NCBI GenBank assembly: GCA_900074885.1
Contig: FJUW01000071.1
Span: 62,001 to 126,000, forward strand
Direction of reading: 5' to 3'
Length of the DNA stretch: 64,000 bases
Source: Rhynchosporium graminicola
Taxonomy: Eukaryota > Ascomycota > Leotiomycetes > Helotiales > Ploettnerulaceae
Of this stretch, positions 23,965 through 36,236 are shown one piece after another (positions within the stretch are counted from its first letter, which is position 1; each line of letters starts with the position of its first letter). Below the pieces are notes generated by a model. That model did not search any database. It was not told the DNA's origin and was given only the letters and a program-made list of their open reading frames with translations. Position numbers and translations under genes: made by a program.

Positions 23965-23969
23965 AGCTT

Positions 23970-24622
23970 ATACCTTGGATGGGTTTTGCGTGAAGGCCGG
24001 ACAGCACAGACGAAAAGTGGCATGCCAATGCCTTACCAGATAATGACCACAGAATACATAATTCGGAAAATCATTATCAACTCCCGCCCCCATGAATTTC
24101 GAGGGAAGACCGATTGTAGCAACAAGAAGCCATTTAACTTTCTTTCTACATTGCACGGATCTGTTGTCCATAATTCGGCTTCCTATTGAATGTTCATGTT
24201 CCTAAAATGTTGGCTTTCATCACTAAATCTTGGCTCGCCCGGCCCTCTCGTCAAAACTCGCCTGAGAATCCGTCAGTTTCACGACTCGAGAGTGGGTTTT
24301 GTGGAGATGAGATGAAGGACTGAGATTTGTGTTGATCTGCAAGTTGAGGTCATCGGACCCCTTGGTCTCTTGGGATCGCTGCGAGAGTGATTTTCTCTTC
24401 TTGGAGATGTAAGTATATAAGTAGTGGTTACTGCCCCTGCGGTAGATGAGAGGGCATTGGACAGGTCAGGACTCTCGGAATCGCAGAACCACAATAGCTT
24501 GGCTTGAAGACTTCTTGTGCTTGATATGAAGTTAGGTATTGACTATTACTTTCTACGCTTTGGGAGTTTGCTTTATTTGAATACTTGAACGAAGTGCGAA
24601 ACCTGTTGGGAGATACAAATAC

Positions 24623-24670
<48 letters not shown>

Positions 24671-24699
24671 TCAACAAGATTAAACATCATTCACCCAAA
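23970..24699. other. Intergenic, ends in a CA-repeat leader
   Basis: No gene is supported. Short frames on both strands at about 23,970-24,190 show no motif. The stretch ends with the microsatellite at 24625-24669 and a short A-rich leader before the next ATG. Confidence 0.45.
24625..24669 (+). repeat. (AC)n microsatellite
   Basis: About 22 uninterrupted AC units, 30 bp upstream of the small gene at 24700, so probably in its leader or promoter. Confidence 0.95.
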
Positions 24700-25023
24700 A
24701 TGTCGTCCATCAAACAAACCAAATCTCAATTCTCATCCACATCCACCACCTCATCCTTATCCTCATCCGACTCCAAACCCACATTCAAAGAAACTTCTCC
24801 TCGGTCATCTCTCCACGAAGACGAGTACACCACAACCCCATCCGACTATTCCGAACACAACATCCAAACCATCGATTTCGCACCAGGGTCCTTGGTTGCG
24901 CAGTCAAGTGGTGATGCGGTGGTGGAGAGGAAGAAGAGCTTGGTTAAGAGAGCGGGGAGTCTGGTGTGGAATAGGAGGGCGAAATACTCGAGACGGGGAA
25001 AGTTGATGGAGTTGATGGGTTGA
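24700..25023 (+). CDS. Small Ser/Thr-rich hypothetical protein
   Basis: A 107-aa single-exon frame with an A-rich leader and CAAA-ATG context. I do not recognise it. The first 70 residues are Ser/Thr-rich with acidic patches and look disordered. The last 35 are basic (ERKKSLVKRAGSLVWNRRAK, then YSRRGKLMELMG) and could form an amphipathic helix. No signal peptide or membrane segment. The clean leader and the contrast between an acidic-polar start and a compact basic end favour a real gene, but a spurious frame is possible. Confidence 0.5.
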   Translation: MSSIKQTKSQFSSTSTTSSLSSSDSKPTFKETSPRSSLHEDEYTTTPSDYSEHNIQTIDFAPGSLVAQSSGDAVVERKKSLVKRAGSLVWNRRAKYSRRGKLMELMG

Positions 25024-26373
25024 AGGAGTTATGAGAGGAGTTAAGAGGGGAGTATTGAAGATGGAATGATTGAGGATGGGAGGGATGACAGAGGAGAGCT
25101 GTGCGCCTACTTTGAATTTGAGGAGGAATGGTTTTTGTGTGATGGGCCTTGCGGAGGATGGATGTCTGAAGAATGGATTTCTCGAGAGTGAACAACCCAT
25201 GTCAACGGGGCACAGCTGGCAAATCTTTGCTGCCATCGCTTGTTGAAGAGGGTATGACTGCTGAAAGATGTCTCAGATTGGAAGTCGAAATGTACCTGGT
25301 GCCAGAGTCTCCGAGCCGCGAAAACAAAAGAGCTTAAGGGAGAATTATTAATAAAAAAAGCTATTAAACTTTACGATTATCTAATTATCTCTTGAGCTTC
25401 GTAAGCCTAGACACCTATCCAAGACTCATCTAAAGTCCAAAGTTGGATTTCTATAGATGGAGCTGAGGGAAGAAGGAGATCATGGTTCCATGAGCTGATG
25501 CAGATATCAAGCAAGAGAAGAGAAGATGCGATATACCCGCCATGATCCAAAAGAATTTAACCTTGCCGATACCCATGAATACCTCCGTTCATTATGTTTC
25601 TTGGTGTAGCTCTTGAAAAGTGACCGGCCTGTGTAAGACAATGTTTCCGCTGCTTTTGGGCGGCTAATTCTCGAATAAAAGCAAACTATTCGAGCGACTA
25701 GGAAGTGTACCTCTCAACGCGGCTCATGGCTGTTTGGAAGAGAAAAGGACTCGTGGTGAACATTGTATGAAGGTTGAAAGCAGATAGAGGAGATGATCAA
25801 GAATTGAAAAGAGTTGTAAACTTTCACATCCTCGAGTATGAAGACGGAGAGCGTCCGTTGAAACTTTCGGCAGCAAGAGAAATGAATCACAAGCTTCTTC
25901 CCAACTACTTGTCGGTGCCTTGATTTCAGGAATACCAAGGCAATTGACGAGAAGAGTCCTTGTCTGAGCAAAAGTGAGGCAGTAAGAGGATCAAACATGC
26001 ATTGTCGACTAACGAGCAGCAAATCCTCACGTACGCTCAAATCGATATTTATTTATATATAGGTCGAGCGGAATCTTGAGTACGTAAGTATCAGTACACA
26101 TTAAATCACAATGGGAGAAGCGGATTCCTGTATATTCAAATGTATGAGAAAGTGAAGAGAGATATTTCTTGCGGAAAGTACCTAGGTGGGAATAGTCCGT
26201 GCGTTTGTTGACTTCGAACACCCCGCTTCGCGCTTCTTCTCGATCTCCAACTTCGTTCCATTACCAGCAATAAACCTCCTCCACGTCTCACCCGCCTTCA
26301 CTAGTAGAATTCAATCACATGCGCCGAATTCAAAACTCTACTCAAGATCCGACATCCTGCCAACCACAGCACA
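25024..26373. other. Intergenic, includes dispersed repeat
   Basis: AT-rich DNA at 25,335-25,395 precedes one copy of a 63-bp repeat (25394-25456). Small frames at 25,714-26,221 (-) have no motif. The last 200 bases should hold the hsk3 promoter. Confidence 0.45.
25394..25456 (+). repeat. Dispersed 63-bp repeat, copy 1
   Basis: Starts GAGCTTCGTAAGCCTAGACA and is matched by the reverse complement of 61921-61983, with only a few differences, two of them C/T. Similarity ends abruptly on both sides. It is probably a fragment of a transposon or other multicopy element. Confidence 0.8.
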
Positions 26374-26953
26374 ATGACATCCCGTCTCCCATCTACAAAC
26401 CAACCGCGTCTTTCTACCGCCACAAGTAGTATCAAACCGCGACAACTGGTACAAGCCCTTTCCTCCTCTACCTCTGACGCCCCTCACCATTGTCTCTTCC
26501 TTCCTCATCCAGTTCGCATTGCTCAGTATGGGACGCTAATGGTCAACAGTCACATCTTCATGCGCAACTCGCCCAACTATCCGCCAATCTCGCAGATCTG
26601 GAGAATCTACTGCGCATGACGAGTGTGCAGGCTGAGAGTGTTAGGGGATTGGGGGCGTGGCATGGTGGATTGTAGGTCTTTCTCTTGCGTTCCTTACCTG
26701 GAATATCTGCATACAATCAAGCTTTGGTGGATTCGGCCTGCAGGGACGGAGAGGCAGAGTGGGCTAGATTATGGAGAGGAGCAGAGACATTCAGAGGCTG
26801 GGAAGGAGATTAATTGGTTGAGGGATTTTGGCTAATTTAATCGGCAGGTTCATGGCCGCGAGCAAAGTCCTCGGTGAAGAAACGATCGCTGGATCATCTG
26901 GGACACAAGGGCAAGGAGGACAGCAGAAAGGGCACGAAGGGAGTGAGACTTGA
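26374..26953 (+). CDS. hsk3: DASH complex subunit Hsk3
   Basis: Three exons (26374-26448, 26550-26671, 26848-26953) encode 100 aa; introns are 101 and 176 bp, phase 0 then phase 2, each with a GCTAAT branch site and CAG acceptor. The spliced product has a Ser/Thr-rich N-terminus, then the Hsk3 helix: SHLHAQLAQLSANLADLENL, LRMTSVQAES, GLGAWHGGLF and MAASKVLGEE. Hsk3 is a small structural subunit of the DASH/Dam1 ring that couples kinetochores to microtubules in fungi. The first intron removes a stretch that is itself open in another frame, so an unspliced reading would lose the conserved helix. The tail after the helix is Gly/Gln-rich. Confidence 0.85.
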
Positions 26954-27671
26954 GAATTGCGATTCTGGCATGCGAAGACGATGAATCTACTCAAAGAAGG
27001 AAAGACTGGCGCCGAAAAATGGCAGGGGAGAATATCTAGGTCCCGTGCATGACTGCAGCTGTCTGTTGCAATCGGCAGGCTCTAGGCCAAGGTGGTGCTG
27101 GTGGTGGTGGTGGTGAAATGGAAGCCATGGAAGAGGGCTCAGTCAGTACCGTTGCAGAGAAAGTACCCAGCATAGGAAGGCAGTCCACGAATTGAGAATG
27201 AGCTCGCGTCCGCAGTTTCTACCGCAATTTTTAACGCCAATTACTTGTGTTAGATATCTCAGACATCGTTTGATTATCACTCTCTTTCGTTTCCCTCTCC
27301 ATGCTCTTGGATCTACTTTGCTTTGCACATGGGTGTTTGTTACCTCATCTCATTTGCTTTTCATGTTGACGATGTTATACCTGTTGTTTCATGCATGCAT
27401 GAAAATGATTTGAGCAATCTGGAAGTTCGAAGCGTTGCAAAAGACCTAGTCCAAAGACTTCACGTCCATCACATCACACATCACACACCAACCAATGACT
27501 CCCTCCTCCAGTTTCAACTCTTCTTCACCAATTCAGCTCTATCATCCCCATCACCCTCACTCATCCTCCAACGCAACCCCGAAACCTCACTAACGGCACT
27601 CAAACCCCAAGCTCCTTCAACCTCCTCTCCAGCTCTCTATTATCCAATGGCTTACCAAAAACCGCACTGCC
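26954..27671. other. Intergenic between hsk3 and the WSC gene
   Basis: Holds a GGT/GGTGGT tract near 27090-27115. Frames at 27,143-27,778 show no recognisable sequence. The two flanking genes converge. Confidence 0.45.
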
Positions 27672-29390
27672 CTACCTCTCTCCACCATGGACCTCCACAG
27701 TCGCCGGCGGTGGACGAAGCCAGTCAGGGAGTTCTGCCATGGGAGTCTCGTAGCCTTCGCGCTGATCTTCCACCTTGAACCCAAAGTTGAACTTCGGGCT
27801 CACTGGCTCGGTATGCGACACTGCAGTAACAGGACTCACGAGGGAATCTAGCTCTACGGATTTGGTCGCTGCTTCAGGCGTGTCAGGAGGAAATCTTGGG
27901 ACGGGCTTCATGCCGATGACGCCTGATTTCCATTCTTCGAATGCGGAGACATGTCTTGTTTTCTTTGTCTCGCTTTCTTCGTCTCCCTTTGCTAGGGGAA
28001 TGATGTACGTCTCAGCTCCCAATTTAATGTCATCGATTACTGTATCGGATCGCCGGCCGTCGGAGGTGTGTACTGCCTTTCCTGGTGGATAGAGTTGAGG
28101 GCGTGACTGAGAAGGGTGGAGGAGGGCGAATCCGCCTACGAATGATGGTTTGGTTGGCGACTTGAGACTTGCGTCTAAGAGGGCATTGTTGCGTTGAGTC
28201 TTCCTACGACGGAGTATATAGATGCTGCACAGTAGGAGGATGGAGAAGAAGAGGAGGGAGAGGCCTGTCGTGAGGCCGATTATGAGAGCTTTCTGGTTGG
28301 TTTTGGATGCCGGGCTTGGATGTGAGCTGGTGCTGGGAATGGCTGAGGTGCTGGAAGTGGTAGGTTCAGTCGTAGGTGGGAACGATGTAGTTGTGCTGTT
28401 GAGAGTCGAGCGTCGTTGGTATAAAGACAGATATCCATACCCGCCACAGAAAGTCGCTGGATCGGCTGCACATGGAGAAGAGCACTGAGTTTCTAAAGCT
28501 GCTTCTGAGAGAGGCGAGAGGGTTAGGCCGCAGTAGCATCCTCTGTATATGAATCATCATCAGCTCTACCACGACATATATTGTAACCTGTCAGATTCGG
28601 TTTCCGCGAGGATGAGAGATGGTGGCTTCACGTACCGGCTGTTTTCTAATCCGGCGTATGTGTATGGACCACTACCATCAGGCGCCAACGCTATACCACA
28701 GGCTTCCAGACAGAGAGGAACGGTGAGTGAGTCCTGGGAAGCGAATATTGGAGAAAGGTACCCGCCTGGTGCGCCTAGAGCTTGTGAGGAGGAAGTGGTA
28801 AGTGGTTGGGAAAAGCAGCCGATTGAGACATATATGTCATTTCCTGGACTGAGAGTCGGGGTGGTTGAGGGCGTGGATGTCGATGTGGATGTGGATGAGG
28901 TTGAGGTTGAGCTTGGGAGAGTTGGGGTAGTTAAAGGAGTTGGGATCTCGATCTCGAAGATCGAGAGTGGTGAACTTGAGGGAGTAGGTGTGGATGTGGA
29001 TGAATCTAGGAATGTTCTCGTTGCGATATTCGGGACCTCAATTTCGAGAATAGATATTGATGGGGCCTGGGGCGAGGACGAGGGACTGGATATCGATGGT
29101 GTTACAATGAGGGTTGTGATTTGGAGGATCGGTGGCACTGGGGAGATCGGTAGTGGTAGTGATGGGCCGAATGTGGATGCAATCCTGAAGGTTGGGATTT
29201 CGATGTCGAAGATGGATATTCGTGGGTTTGTGGACGTAGGTACTGGTATTACTTCTGGTAGCAGAGACGTGGCCACCGATCCCCCAATTGCAGTTGAGAC
29301 GTTTGATTGTATAAAGAGAACGTTTTGTGCGCAGATCTGCAGGGCTAGGTATACGAAGATGCCTGGAGTAAAGAACGAAAAGGATATCAT
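27672..29390 (-). CDS. WSC-domain single-pass membrane protein
   Basis: Two exons (29390-28636 and 28542-27672) with a 93-bp intron, phase 2, give 541 aa. Order of parts: signal peptide about 1-21; a Ser/Thr/Pro-rich ectodomain; a WSC domain at about 186-293 with the usual eight Cys (GCF, LCLEACG, CYCG, QC, PC, FCGG); a short Ser/Thr stalk; one transmembrane helix about 338-361 followed by RRRK; and a 175-residue cytoplasmic tail. WSC proteins of yeast sense cell-wall stress and signal to Rho1; this one could do the same, by inference. The long mucin-like region lies before the WSC domain rather than after it as in yeast Wsc1, and it carries three near-identical SI-x-x-IE-[IV]-P motifs (58-66, 112-120, 142-150). 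The splice joins the two halves of the WSC domain exactly at GCYCG. Confidence 0.88.
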
Positions 29391-32300
29391 ATTGAAATTC
29401 TAAGCAGACCTTCCAATTGAGGATTTGGAGAAGTGCATCATAGTGCGAGGAGCTTTCGAGGTACACTCGAGAAGGCAAGTCGGATGTGGATGCCATTCTT
29501 GTGATTGATGCTTGCGGTGTATCGAGGTAATCAACAAAGAAGGCCTAAGCGAGTTTCTAAAAGGGGACTCGAGGACAATGAGGAATGAAAGTTGTGGAGT
29601 GATAAATTATAATCGTGATTGATGAAAGAAAGTAAAAAAATGACGAAAATAGGAACAGAGACGAACATTCGTAAAAATGTATTAGAGTATAGGTATGAGC
29701 TTGCATGTTATTGAAGAGTAGTTGGAGATCTTTTGACAATTGCTCACAAGATGAAAAAGAAACTGGACGTACATAACACCTAAATCCTAGCCGAAAGATT
29801 GACACATGGAGTCACCGACTCCTTTCAACACATTGTCCAGACTTACATCATACTTCATGACTGATAGTAGGCATAGAGCCAAATGTAGGACCGTGTATAT
29901 TCCCTGGCTCTTGTAGTATGGGGCGACCATTCATTCCATCACGTCGACACACTCAATGATGGCAGGCCTTGCCTCGACATGACTTGTGATGCTATAATGG
30001 TCTTACTCATCATATTGCAAAACGTGCCAACCATTCGGAAGGTGTTTCTGCTTCATTTACATGTGTTCGGGGTTTGTTTACCGAAGCCCTTTGAAGCGAG
30101 ACCATAGACCTAAGCTGAGCTGGTAGCTGGCTGAACCTCTTGTGGCAATTGTTCAAAGAACGGCAAGTTCCTTGATGTTCCCTTTTAACATCCTTGCACC
30201 AGACTGATAGGGTATATTCTGCATAATAGTCCAGATTTGTATTGTGGTGATCGAGTATCTGTGCCGTATTGTTCGTCGTTTGACTCGAGGTCCGCGAACT
30301 TATCACAGAGCTAAGTCTTTAATCCTGTCCGCATCGAAATCATTCTTTCCCGTTAGAACACATCTTCGAGTACAGTACGAATTATCGTGGGCGGAAGTTC
30401 CTGCAAATTCGAACAATTCTGTATATTTGCAGGTGTGTACGCTTTTCAAGGTTTCGCAGGCATTCTCGGAAGGGACGAAGATGGGAAGGAAAGAGGATGA
30501 GAAGTCGTTTGAAGGTACATCAAGACGAAAGATAAAACTGGAAGATTATTTCCTTTCACAATCCCCCATCATGTTGCCACGTGTGGCTGCCGACGGCCGT
30601 GTAATACTTATCTTTCATCTGAGCCATGGCTATCATGATTCATGGCATATCAACTTCTAATAGAAGGTGGTTCGTCTTTCTCTGTCTCGGAGTGGTGCCA
30701 AGATCATGAATGAAACTTTATTCGCAATGCTTCCGGGGAGACAATCTGGGGTTACACAAGTTCTGGAGATAGGGCATATGCTGATCTTTCCGATAGCTTG
30801 GACTTTCCTATTCAGTCAATTGGTATCAAGATCCCAGGAGTCTGCCGGTGTGTATCGTCTCCATACTTTCACTCGCTTCCTGTGTTTCTAGCTCTTTCAC
30901 TGGCTAAGATAACTGGTTCCGAATGTCAGGTGAGTTACACTTATCTTCCAACATCGTGAGATCTGTGCCGTATCAAGGGGCAGATTACAAAGTCGAATGA
31001 GCGTTCGTATAGCAATCAATTGGGTCATTGCGACCAGCATTTCGCGAGTCAGCTTTAGGAGTGCGTGATGTTACTGAAAAGTGATACCATTGTCAGCCGA
31101 TAAGCCGCAACCCAAATGCTTACCGTCTATAAAGCTGTCGCCTGCCCACCACTTAAACTCCAAACTACACGATACAACTTACCGCCTCATCCATTAAACG
31201 GAATCAATTGGTCGATGGTATAGAGAATCAAGAAAGGATACCATCACCTGACTCGAATCACTCAGGAATACTCCGACACCTTCTCGCTCATGGACATCAC
31301 AACTCCAACCCCCTCCACCACACCCCGCGGTGACCACGCGCCGAGTCGTATCACATTGAGTTCTGATCTCGATGTGATTTTCCGGGTTTACCATACGGTC
31401 ACCGCCATTCGAATTTCGATCGAACAGGCTCAGTTTCGCAACGATCACCAACCTAATTCTCGATCCATCGGCAAATGTCTTCTGAATATACTCAAATCAT
31501 ATGGGGAGGAGGCCGTCCTCCGAAAACCCATCCTCCAATTCATGCACGGAACAAGGGATGGCACCCTCAAATTGACTTCCCAAATTGCTTTCCTTGACTT
31601 GGCTCAACCCCACGCAATCCCATGTTATTGAGTGGTGTGTCTCAGCTGTAGTGTCACGTATTTCCGTCATGTTCATGAGCCTTTCACCAGTGAGCTTCAC
31701 GAATCTCACCTGGGCTGCAGGCCTCACATGCAGGCGCTCATGGACGGCCGGTGATGCAGGATAGTTGAGCTTCCGGAGACCATTTCCCCATCCTCACTCA
31801 TTGCATCGCAACTTGACCCCCACGCATCTAGATATATCCAGCCACCCAGCTTCTGTGAGAGCCAGAAAACACGCCCATGTAGAACAGCGGACTCGGGCAA
31901 TATTCGCCATGTCGTGCAATAAAAGGAGGCATGGGCTAGACGTGTGGGTGGACGGATGCATACTCTTTTGAGTGGTGATAGGTGGGCTGGCTCGTGGCTG
32001 GTAAATGATTTCAACTTCTCAAAACGCTCGCTTCTCCGAACTTCCAAAGCAGCACTCTACCATCTCGAGCTTCGATGCTTGCCAAAGCGCCACCATCCGA
32101 AGGCATTCCGAACGAGGAGAGCAAACAGCTTCTAAACTAGTGGAGCTCAAAGCTCACATACCAAGTCACGATCCTAGCTTTTCTTTCCAGCTAATGCAGA
32201 ACAGGCTTTGCAGGGCCGAAAGCCAAACCCTCACACCCTGAAAATCACATGCAACCAGATATGAAAGTACGCTGAGTGGCTGATTTCAACGACAAAGCAA

Positions 32301-35300
32301 GCAAGAACTACCACTAGCAATATTGAGTTTGTGATGCACATCTGAAATCTGTGCATCCAGAGACGGTCTGTATCACCAGATTTTTTTAAATTTCGAGGAG
32401 TATTGGACCTCCTTGGAGTGTCTGGAGAAGCGTTAGTTCGTTTGTCCAGCGTAGGTATAGGGATAGCATATATTTCGAGATTGAAGAGTGTCTGGACTCT
32501 GAAGGCTACAAAGAGGTAAGCGTTGAGAACTGACAGGGCATGGGGTACGGGCGCTTTTCATGACTCGCCACGGTACGCCTTTGTAGATTTCAATGGTTGG
32601 AGGGATCCTCTCTAGACCCTTACGGGCAACTCTAACGACGAGAAGCAGTCGGCTAAACCTCCGGAACGTCGAGTCTGTACATTCGACAGTGAGGATCTTT
32701 ACAACGTGACAGCCGCCTCTATTACAATGTATGAGTATGGAGCTTTCAGGTCCTGACCCCTTACTCATGTCCACAATGTGCTTATTAATTTTTGAAGCTG
32801 CTCGATGGCTAGCTTAGTAGTCCTTTCCCGCCCTCCCTAGGCTTCAGATACAGGGATATTATCTAGCCTGTAGGTCTGGCAGCCTACTCCGTATTACTGT
32901 AAGTAACAAGGAGCGGTCACACACGGTCATCTCCATTATGTAACTTTCCATGTCCACTCCCACGAGGGCGCATCGTTGAATGAGACGTTGAAGATGTAAC
33001 CCTTACCAGCCTCTTCAAAGTCGTCGACTATGCAGCGTTGCAACTTTACTTGCGGTGACTTCTTGGTGGACCGGAGATCAACCTAATCTCCTCACCAAAT
33101 CAACTTTAATCATATCGAATGAGAAGTGCACAATTAGCAAGTTCCGCTCGAGTTGAATGAATTGCGGCTGGAGCGGGGGAATGTTACTTCTTCGGAACAG
33201 ATCGGGATGTGTTTGTGTGCTTGGGTCGGAGGAGGGTGCTGCTCCAGAAAGTATCCACACTGTATTGGTAAATATTCAGGCGCTATCCTGTGGTTTAAAT
33301 AATGGATCTTGGATCGCCAAATCCTGGCCGGCTGTACTAGAATCATTATACTTGTAGGTGAACGTCACTGTAGAGTAATGGGCACTTGGAGAACCTCACC
33401 TACCGACTGTCACATGAGCTCATGGCAACACATCATACTGGAAGTTCGTTATACTTTACAAGAATTGCTCGTCCAGTCAAAATACAAGATGAGTATTCAT
33501 CTTGGTGAAGACAGCCAGTGACAGTCAGTCAGTCGAGGATTTCAGGGTTCATCTTGTATATGGGATATCCCCGTTGCCTGCTAGGTGTCGTCGGTCGGGC
33601 TTTGCGCCGAGTTTACCGAAATGAAAAATCGATTTGCAAGTTGTTGCCTTAGGAATCATGTATTCAGTGCAAGACACTGTCAAAGATGTCTACAAAAGTG
33701 TCACCGATGCTGGTTTTTCCATTTGCATATCATGCTTGGCATGTGATTCACACAGGCAATGTTGAGCCCGTGATAACCCGGCTTCGCTGCCTGAAAACTG
33801 TAAGTGACGTACTGGCTAAATCGACGTTCAAGTCCATCAAGTGATATGATATTGGGTAACTACTCTGTAAGTTCTTAAGTGAACAACAAACAAGCTCCTC
33901 ACCGTTCGCTACTTTAGAGTTTCTCACCCGTAATTGAGAAGTGTGTTTACAGTCGGTCGCTTGTATAATTTCGCTTGATACCCAACACCACCACCAGCAC
34001 GCCATGTAAACTTCCTCCGCTGAGAAACTCTAATCTCCGATCTGCCCCTCCAGACTCCGATGCTCAACGACGACATACCGCAGCTTTCATCAAAGACAGA
34101 AGTCTTCGGGTACACAAGATCGCTCACCATTCTCCAGCCTAGGCCCAACCAAGAAGACCAATGCTCTTGTAATAGTCTAGTAAGCCAGAACGGCATCTAT
34201 ACCGAGCTCTAGGTACATACGACGAGCACACAGCGGATGCCGCCGTCGCCTCTGAATGGACGTCTGCTGTGGCAACCCCGTACTCTTTTCCGGTAAGCGA
34301 AACTGTGGAAGGAAGAAAAAGTTGCACTTTGCAGTCTTGCTTGATTACATGCTTCCTAAAGGAGGCATGCAGAAGTTTTTTTCTTCCTTATAGCTCTACA
34401 TGTCGTCAAGGCATTTTTGGATGCGGGAGAGGATGTCACTGGATTTAGGTTGCCTGTCATGGATAAAGCAGATTGCTAAGTCTGGATATTGCGGAATGGG
34501 AATATGGTAGAGTTCAGTACGGTGAACAGCCTCGGAAAGTATCTCCACCGAGGCTTGACCGATCTGTCTTGATGATCACCAAAAAGCAAAGAAGAGGTCG
34601 TGGGGATCTCGGCTCCTTGTTTATTTTTTGTTCTGCTAAGTCCGCGGGTTGCTATATGAGGAAAAAGGGGGGGTGAGCGAGTTGAAGAATGTACTTTAAG
34701 TTTTGAGGGTTAAATCTGGATATCTGAAGAAATCAGTGAGGTCATGAAACTTTGGGGAGTTTCCACGAGAATTGAGGGACTATTTTAGAATGATTCGAGG
34801 AGGGGGATAAATAATGTCCCTGAACTTGGACGTGTTGCCGGTTTGTGGCGGGGAAAAAATGGATAAACTTCTACGAGTCAGGGGACCTGGAGTTCCCCAT
34901 GGAGGTCAACTTTAACTTCTCCAGGAACTTGAGACCTTGGAAATTAGAGATTAGACATAAAGTAACAAATCCGAAGGTGGTGATGAAAAAGTCTTGAATT
35001 TCCACTTCGTGCCACTTCGTGCGAGCATGCTGTATCGAAGGAGTATCGAAGGAGTGAGGTCCACTCCTGCTCAACCCTGCTCCAAGCTTAGGCAGCCCTG
35101 TGTTGACTGAGGTATTAGTGAGCGTGCACCCCCACCTCATCCCGCGATGTAGGACAGTGGACCTTGCTTGAAGGCCAGGGTTTCACTGTCATGCTGATTG
35201 TGGCGGCAAGGTTCAGAGTGGAGAAATCCTGTCAAATTAGTATTTACGCTGTCAACCTGTCATCCCATTGATTTTATGCGAGTAGGTAATTAAATTATCA

Positions 35301-35870
35301 TGGGTTTAGCAGATGGTTAGCGCAATATCTCGCTCAATTCATCCTGTGTTTCTCGGCTCCTGGAGTAAGCGAGTCGATGAAGAGGCAGAAACATCTCGAG
35401 GGAGAGGACGTGTAGTGACTTTATTCGGAAAACCGAAGGGAGAGGGAGCTTCAAGTTGGTGGGCGAGCTGGTGCAAAGCAGCTGAAGTGGAGCTGTAAGT
35501 AAAGTTCATGATGGAAAGTCGCGTTCATGCAGCGAGACGCGTATATGTACCTGTTACTTCTCTGCTGTATGCGACAAAGTGGATAAAGTGCCAATAGTAC
35601 AGCCCCTAAGTGTGTAGTATCAATGACTTGTATTGAGGACGGCACAGTTCATGTCACAATGTCGAGAGCACAGGAGTTTGGTAGGAGGTGCCGTAAGTGA
35701 GGAACAGGACCCGAAGGCCGATGGAAGGCGTTGCTTGCCTTTCGAAGACCTTACATCTATCTGTGTTAGTCTAATCGCATTTTAAGACAGGCTGAACCCT
35801 GACATTATATCTTATTCAGCTCTCCAACGTACTAATTCTGTTTGGTGTTCTTGTTATTCTTACTGCGGAG
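29391..35870. other. Gene-poor stretch, no gene supported
   Basis: Over 6 kb without a recognisable protein. Short frames occur on both strands (for example 30244-30660 +, 31290-31631 +, 31724-32047 -, 33748-34196 -) but none shows a known motif, and I could not join them into a convincing spliced gene. Codon usage looks random and stop density is high. It may be decayed sequence, a long regulatory region, or noncoding transcription units. Confidence 0.45.
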
Positions 35871-36236
35871 ATGCACAATTGTCGGGTCTGCCTCATTATC
35901 AGACGATGCCGCTTTGATCCGAGTAGTTTTACTACACACTGCAAGTATGAGTTCAGGACAAGTGAACTCTACAAAGAGCTAAAACATAAACAGTGGCTCG
36001 CAATTGGCGTGATCTACGGCGTAGGTGGCCTAGCCTGGACTAGTATTGCTTCAGCAGCACCATCGAAGGATGCCCGCAGCACACCTTACAGCGATTTGCA
36101 CCCCGCCCCATGCTACTCCCCACAGCAGGCAATACCCAGCCGAAGCACTGGGATGACAGCCATTGCAGCAGGCTTTGTTACGGGCATCTTACTTTCTCGG
36201 TATAATTTGCTAGACATCAAGTGGACTGCTGTTTAG
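35871..36236 (+). other. Possible small two-helix membrane protein
   Basis: A 121-codon frame with an ATG start and two hydrophobic stretches (LAIGVIYGVGGLAWTSIASA and GMTAIAAGFVTGILL) separated by a polar Ser/Pro loop. I do not recognise it. There is no supporting splice or upstream feature, and in a gene-poor stretch a chance frame of this size is plausible. Confidence 0.2.

Larger units (their letters stand above)
20754..23968. mobile_element. Tc1/mariner-type transposon with long inverted repeats, RIP-damaged
   Basis: About 3.2 kb bounded by near-identical inverted repeats of about 192 bp (20759-20950 and 23773-23964). TA dinucleotides at 20752-20753 and 23969-23970 fit the TA target duplication of the family if the ends are 20754 and 23968; the outermost five bases of the two ends do not match each other well, so the exact tips are uncertain. 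Inside are two tail-to-tail genes: a DD34E transposase on the minus strand and an accessory frame on the plus strand. Both are full of TAG/TAA stops without frameshifts. By hand count 21301-21600 has about 18 CA but only 4 TG dinucleotides on the plus strand, which fits C-to-T mutation acting mainly on the minus strand. The copy is dead but structurally intact. Confidence 0.88.

Noticed and set aside
28549..29403. 284-codon plus-strand frame opposite the WSC gene
   Set aside because: It is the antisense of a Ser/Thr/Pro-rich region (reads as Val/Gly/Asp-rich). The minus strand has signal peptide, WSC Cys pattern and membrane helix.
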